A DNA stretch of 27,099 nucleotides from an uncultured Acidobacteriota bacterium (GTDB lineage: Bacteria; Acidobacteriota; Terriglobia; Bryobacterales; Bryobacteraceae): NCBI GenBank assembly GCA_937952345.1, contig CALFYN010000199.1, forward strand, positions 1-27,099. Direction: 5' to 3'. Shown here in pieces: positions 26,147 through 27,099 of the stretch. Under the pieces are notes generated by a model that searched no databases, had not been told where the DNA came from, and saw only the letters and a list, made by a program, of their open reading frames with translations. The position numbers were made by a program, and so were the translations under genes. Every line of letters begins with the position of its first letter. Position 1 is the first letter of the stretch.

Positions 26147-26704
26147 ATGATGCTGCCGGCTTCAAGCGAATCCAATCAGTCCCCGACCCCTCAAAACAGC
26201 CACCCACTGTGGTTCGCCATCCGCGTCCGCACCCGGTTGGCCACCGCCGTTGCCGCGGCGTTGCAGCAGAAAGGCTACGAAGTCTTTCTCCCCCTTTACC
26301 AGGCGCGAAAACAATGGTCCGATCGGGTAAAGGTGCGCTTCCTGCCACTCTTCCCCGGCTACCTGTTCTGCCGCTTTTCACCCGCCAGCCGGTTGTTGCC
26401 CATCCTCACCACTCCCGGTGTCATCCAGATCGTCAGCGTCGACAGAAAACCGTGCCCTGTCGGCGACAATGAGATCCAAGCCATTCAATCCATCATCGGA
26501 AGCGGCCTCGCCGCATTGCCCTGGCCATTCCTGCAAAAAGGAGTCCGTGTGCGAATCGACAAAGGGCCGCTTTGCGGACTCAGCGGTATCGTGCTGAACG
26601 CATCCAAAGGCTTCCGCCTCGTCGTTTCCGTCCCACTGCTCCAGCGTTCCGTGGCTGTCGAAATGGAACGTGATTGGATTTTTCCAATCAACCAGGCCGC
26701 CTGA
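26147..26704 (+). CDS. NusG/RfaH/UpxY-like transcription antiterminator
   Basis: A 185-residue NusG paralogue. The NGN domain is about 18-115 (PLWFAIRVRTRLATAVAAALQ, then QKGYEVFLP, FPGYLFCRF, TTPGVIQIV). The KOW domain is about 130-182 (LQKGVRVRIDKGPLCGLSGIV, VSVPLLQRSVAVEME). Such specialised paralogues bind RNA polymerase and let it read through long polysaccharide operons. ATG at 26147 is chosen because ACGGAG lies at 26135-26140; an in-frame upstream ATG at 26105 has no such site and adds a non-conserved extension. The Wza-like export gene follows 44 bases later, the usual arrangement for a locus-specific antiterminator. Class is confident; control of this particular locus is inferred. 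Confidence 0.88.
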   Translation: MMLPASSESNQSPTPQNSHPLWFAIRVRTRLATAVAAALQQKGYEVFLPLYQARKQWSDRVKVRFLPLFPGYLFCRFSPASRLLPILTTPGVIQIVSVDRKPCPVGDNEIQAIQSIIGSGLAALPWPFLQKGVRVRIDKGPLCGLSGIVLNASKGFRLVVSVPLLQRSVAVEMERDWIFPINQAA

Positions 26705-26748
26705 ATCTCCCGTGCAAGGCGTGCCTCCAAGCGCGAAGAGGTGTCCAC

Positions 26749-27099
26749 GTGAAATATTGCTCTCTTTTCTCCCTCCTGATTGCACTCGCCGCGTTTCCCG
26801 CTCTCTCGCAGTCCGTCACCCACCAGTCAACGCCCTCAGCATACGTCCTCGGTCCCGACGACCAGATCCGCATCTGGGCCCTGGGCCTCGAAGCCGAGTT
26901 CGACAAGCCCGTCCGCATCGACCTCAACGGAGCCGTGGACCTCCCCCTCATTGGCTCCATCACTGCCGGAGGCTTGACCGTCGACGAACTCAAAACCCAA
27001 ATCGCCAAACGCCTCGAAACCCAGGTTCGACACCCCGTGGTTTCCATCAGCGTCGTCGAATTCGGCAGCCAGCCGGTCTCCATCCTTGGCGCCGTCAAC
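26749..27099 (+). CDS. Wza-type polysaccharide export protein, partial
   Basis: N-terminal 117 residues of an outer-membrane polysaccharide export protein; the gene continues past the right edge. The GTG start at 26749 has AGAGG upstream and begins a signal peptide (1-22, SLFSLLIALAAFPALSQS). The poly-export domain starts at about 32 (YVLGPDDQIRIWALG) and shows the family strands DLNGAVDLPLIGSI and GLTVDELKTQIAKRL. HPVVSISVVEFGSQPVSILGAV then leads toward the first SLBB domain. There is no lipobox cysteine at the signal end, unlike enterobacterial Wza. It is the first structural gene after the antiterminator. Confidence 0.88.
   Translation, partial: MKYCSLFSLLIALAAFPALSQSVTHQSTPSAYVLGPDDQIRIWALGLEAEFDKPVRIDLNGAVDLPLIGSITAGGLTVDELKTQIAKRLETQVRHPVVSISVVEFGSQPVSILGAVN

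Noticed and set aside
25690..26150. Short open frames in the leader of the polysaccharide locus
   Set aside because: None has a ribosome site, a domain or coding-like composition; treated as non-coding leader.

Overview
The window looks like a chromosomal segment of an Acidobacteriota bacterium, most likely of the Solibacter/Bryobacter type. This is inferred from GC-rich coding DNA, two very long Oar-like TonB-dependent receptors with N-terminal carboxypeptidase-regulatory domains, a one-piece propeller-sensor histidine kinase, and many secreted hydrolases. No rRNA, tRNA, CRISPR array or complete transposon was seen.

Region 1 (1-10876, + strand) is a tightly packed run of seven genes. It holds an outer-membrane receptor, an exported GH2 glycosidase, an exported bicupin, an enolase-superfamily sugar-acid dehydratase, a DapA-family lyase, a sodium:solute symporter and a VOC-fold protein. 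The order suggests uptake of an oligosaccharide or glycoside, its hydrolysis, import of the acid sugar, dehydration to a 2-keto-3-deoxy acid and cleavage by the lyase. The substrate cannot be read from the sequence. A tandem 20-bp repeat and a sigma70-like promoter precede the first gene.

Region 2 (10877-12068, - strand) is decaying DNA. A relic of a PemK/MazF toxin-antitoxin pair lies here. The toxin's conserved middle block reads on the opposite strand, as expected from a short internal inversion of about 60 bp. A 69-codon ORF is coupled to the amidohydrolase stop codon.

Region 3 (12065-22152, - strand), in transcription order, holds a propeller-sensor histidine kinase, an overlapping NarL-type response regulator, a gap with a strong palindrome over a candidate -35 box, a Tat-exported protein of unknown function, a second TonB-dependent receptor and an exported YtcJ-like amidohydrolase. 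The two-component pair probably controls the transport operon that follows it.

Region 4 (22190-25665, + strand) starts from a divergent promoter region. It encodes an exported M20 peptidase, a serine-hydrolase (class C beta-lactamase fold) pseudogene with several lesions, and an exported alpha/beta hydrolase of the prolyl-iminopeptidase type.

Region 5 (25666-27099, + strand) is a leader of about 480 bp without a gene but rich in TACC/GGTA half-sites and containing an ops-like sequence. It is followed by a NusG/RfaH-like antiterminator and the start of a Wza-type polysaccharide export gene that runs off the window. This looks like the beginning of an exopolysaccharide locus.
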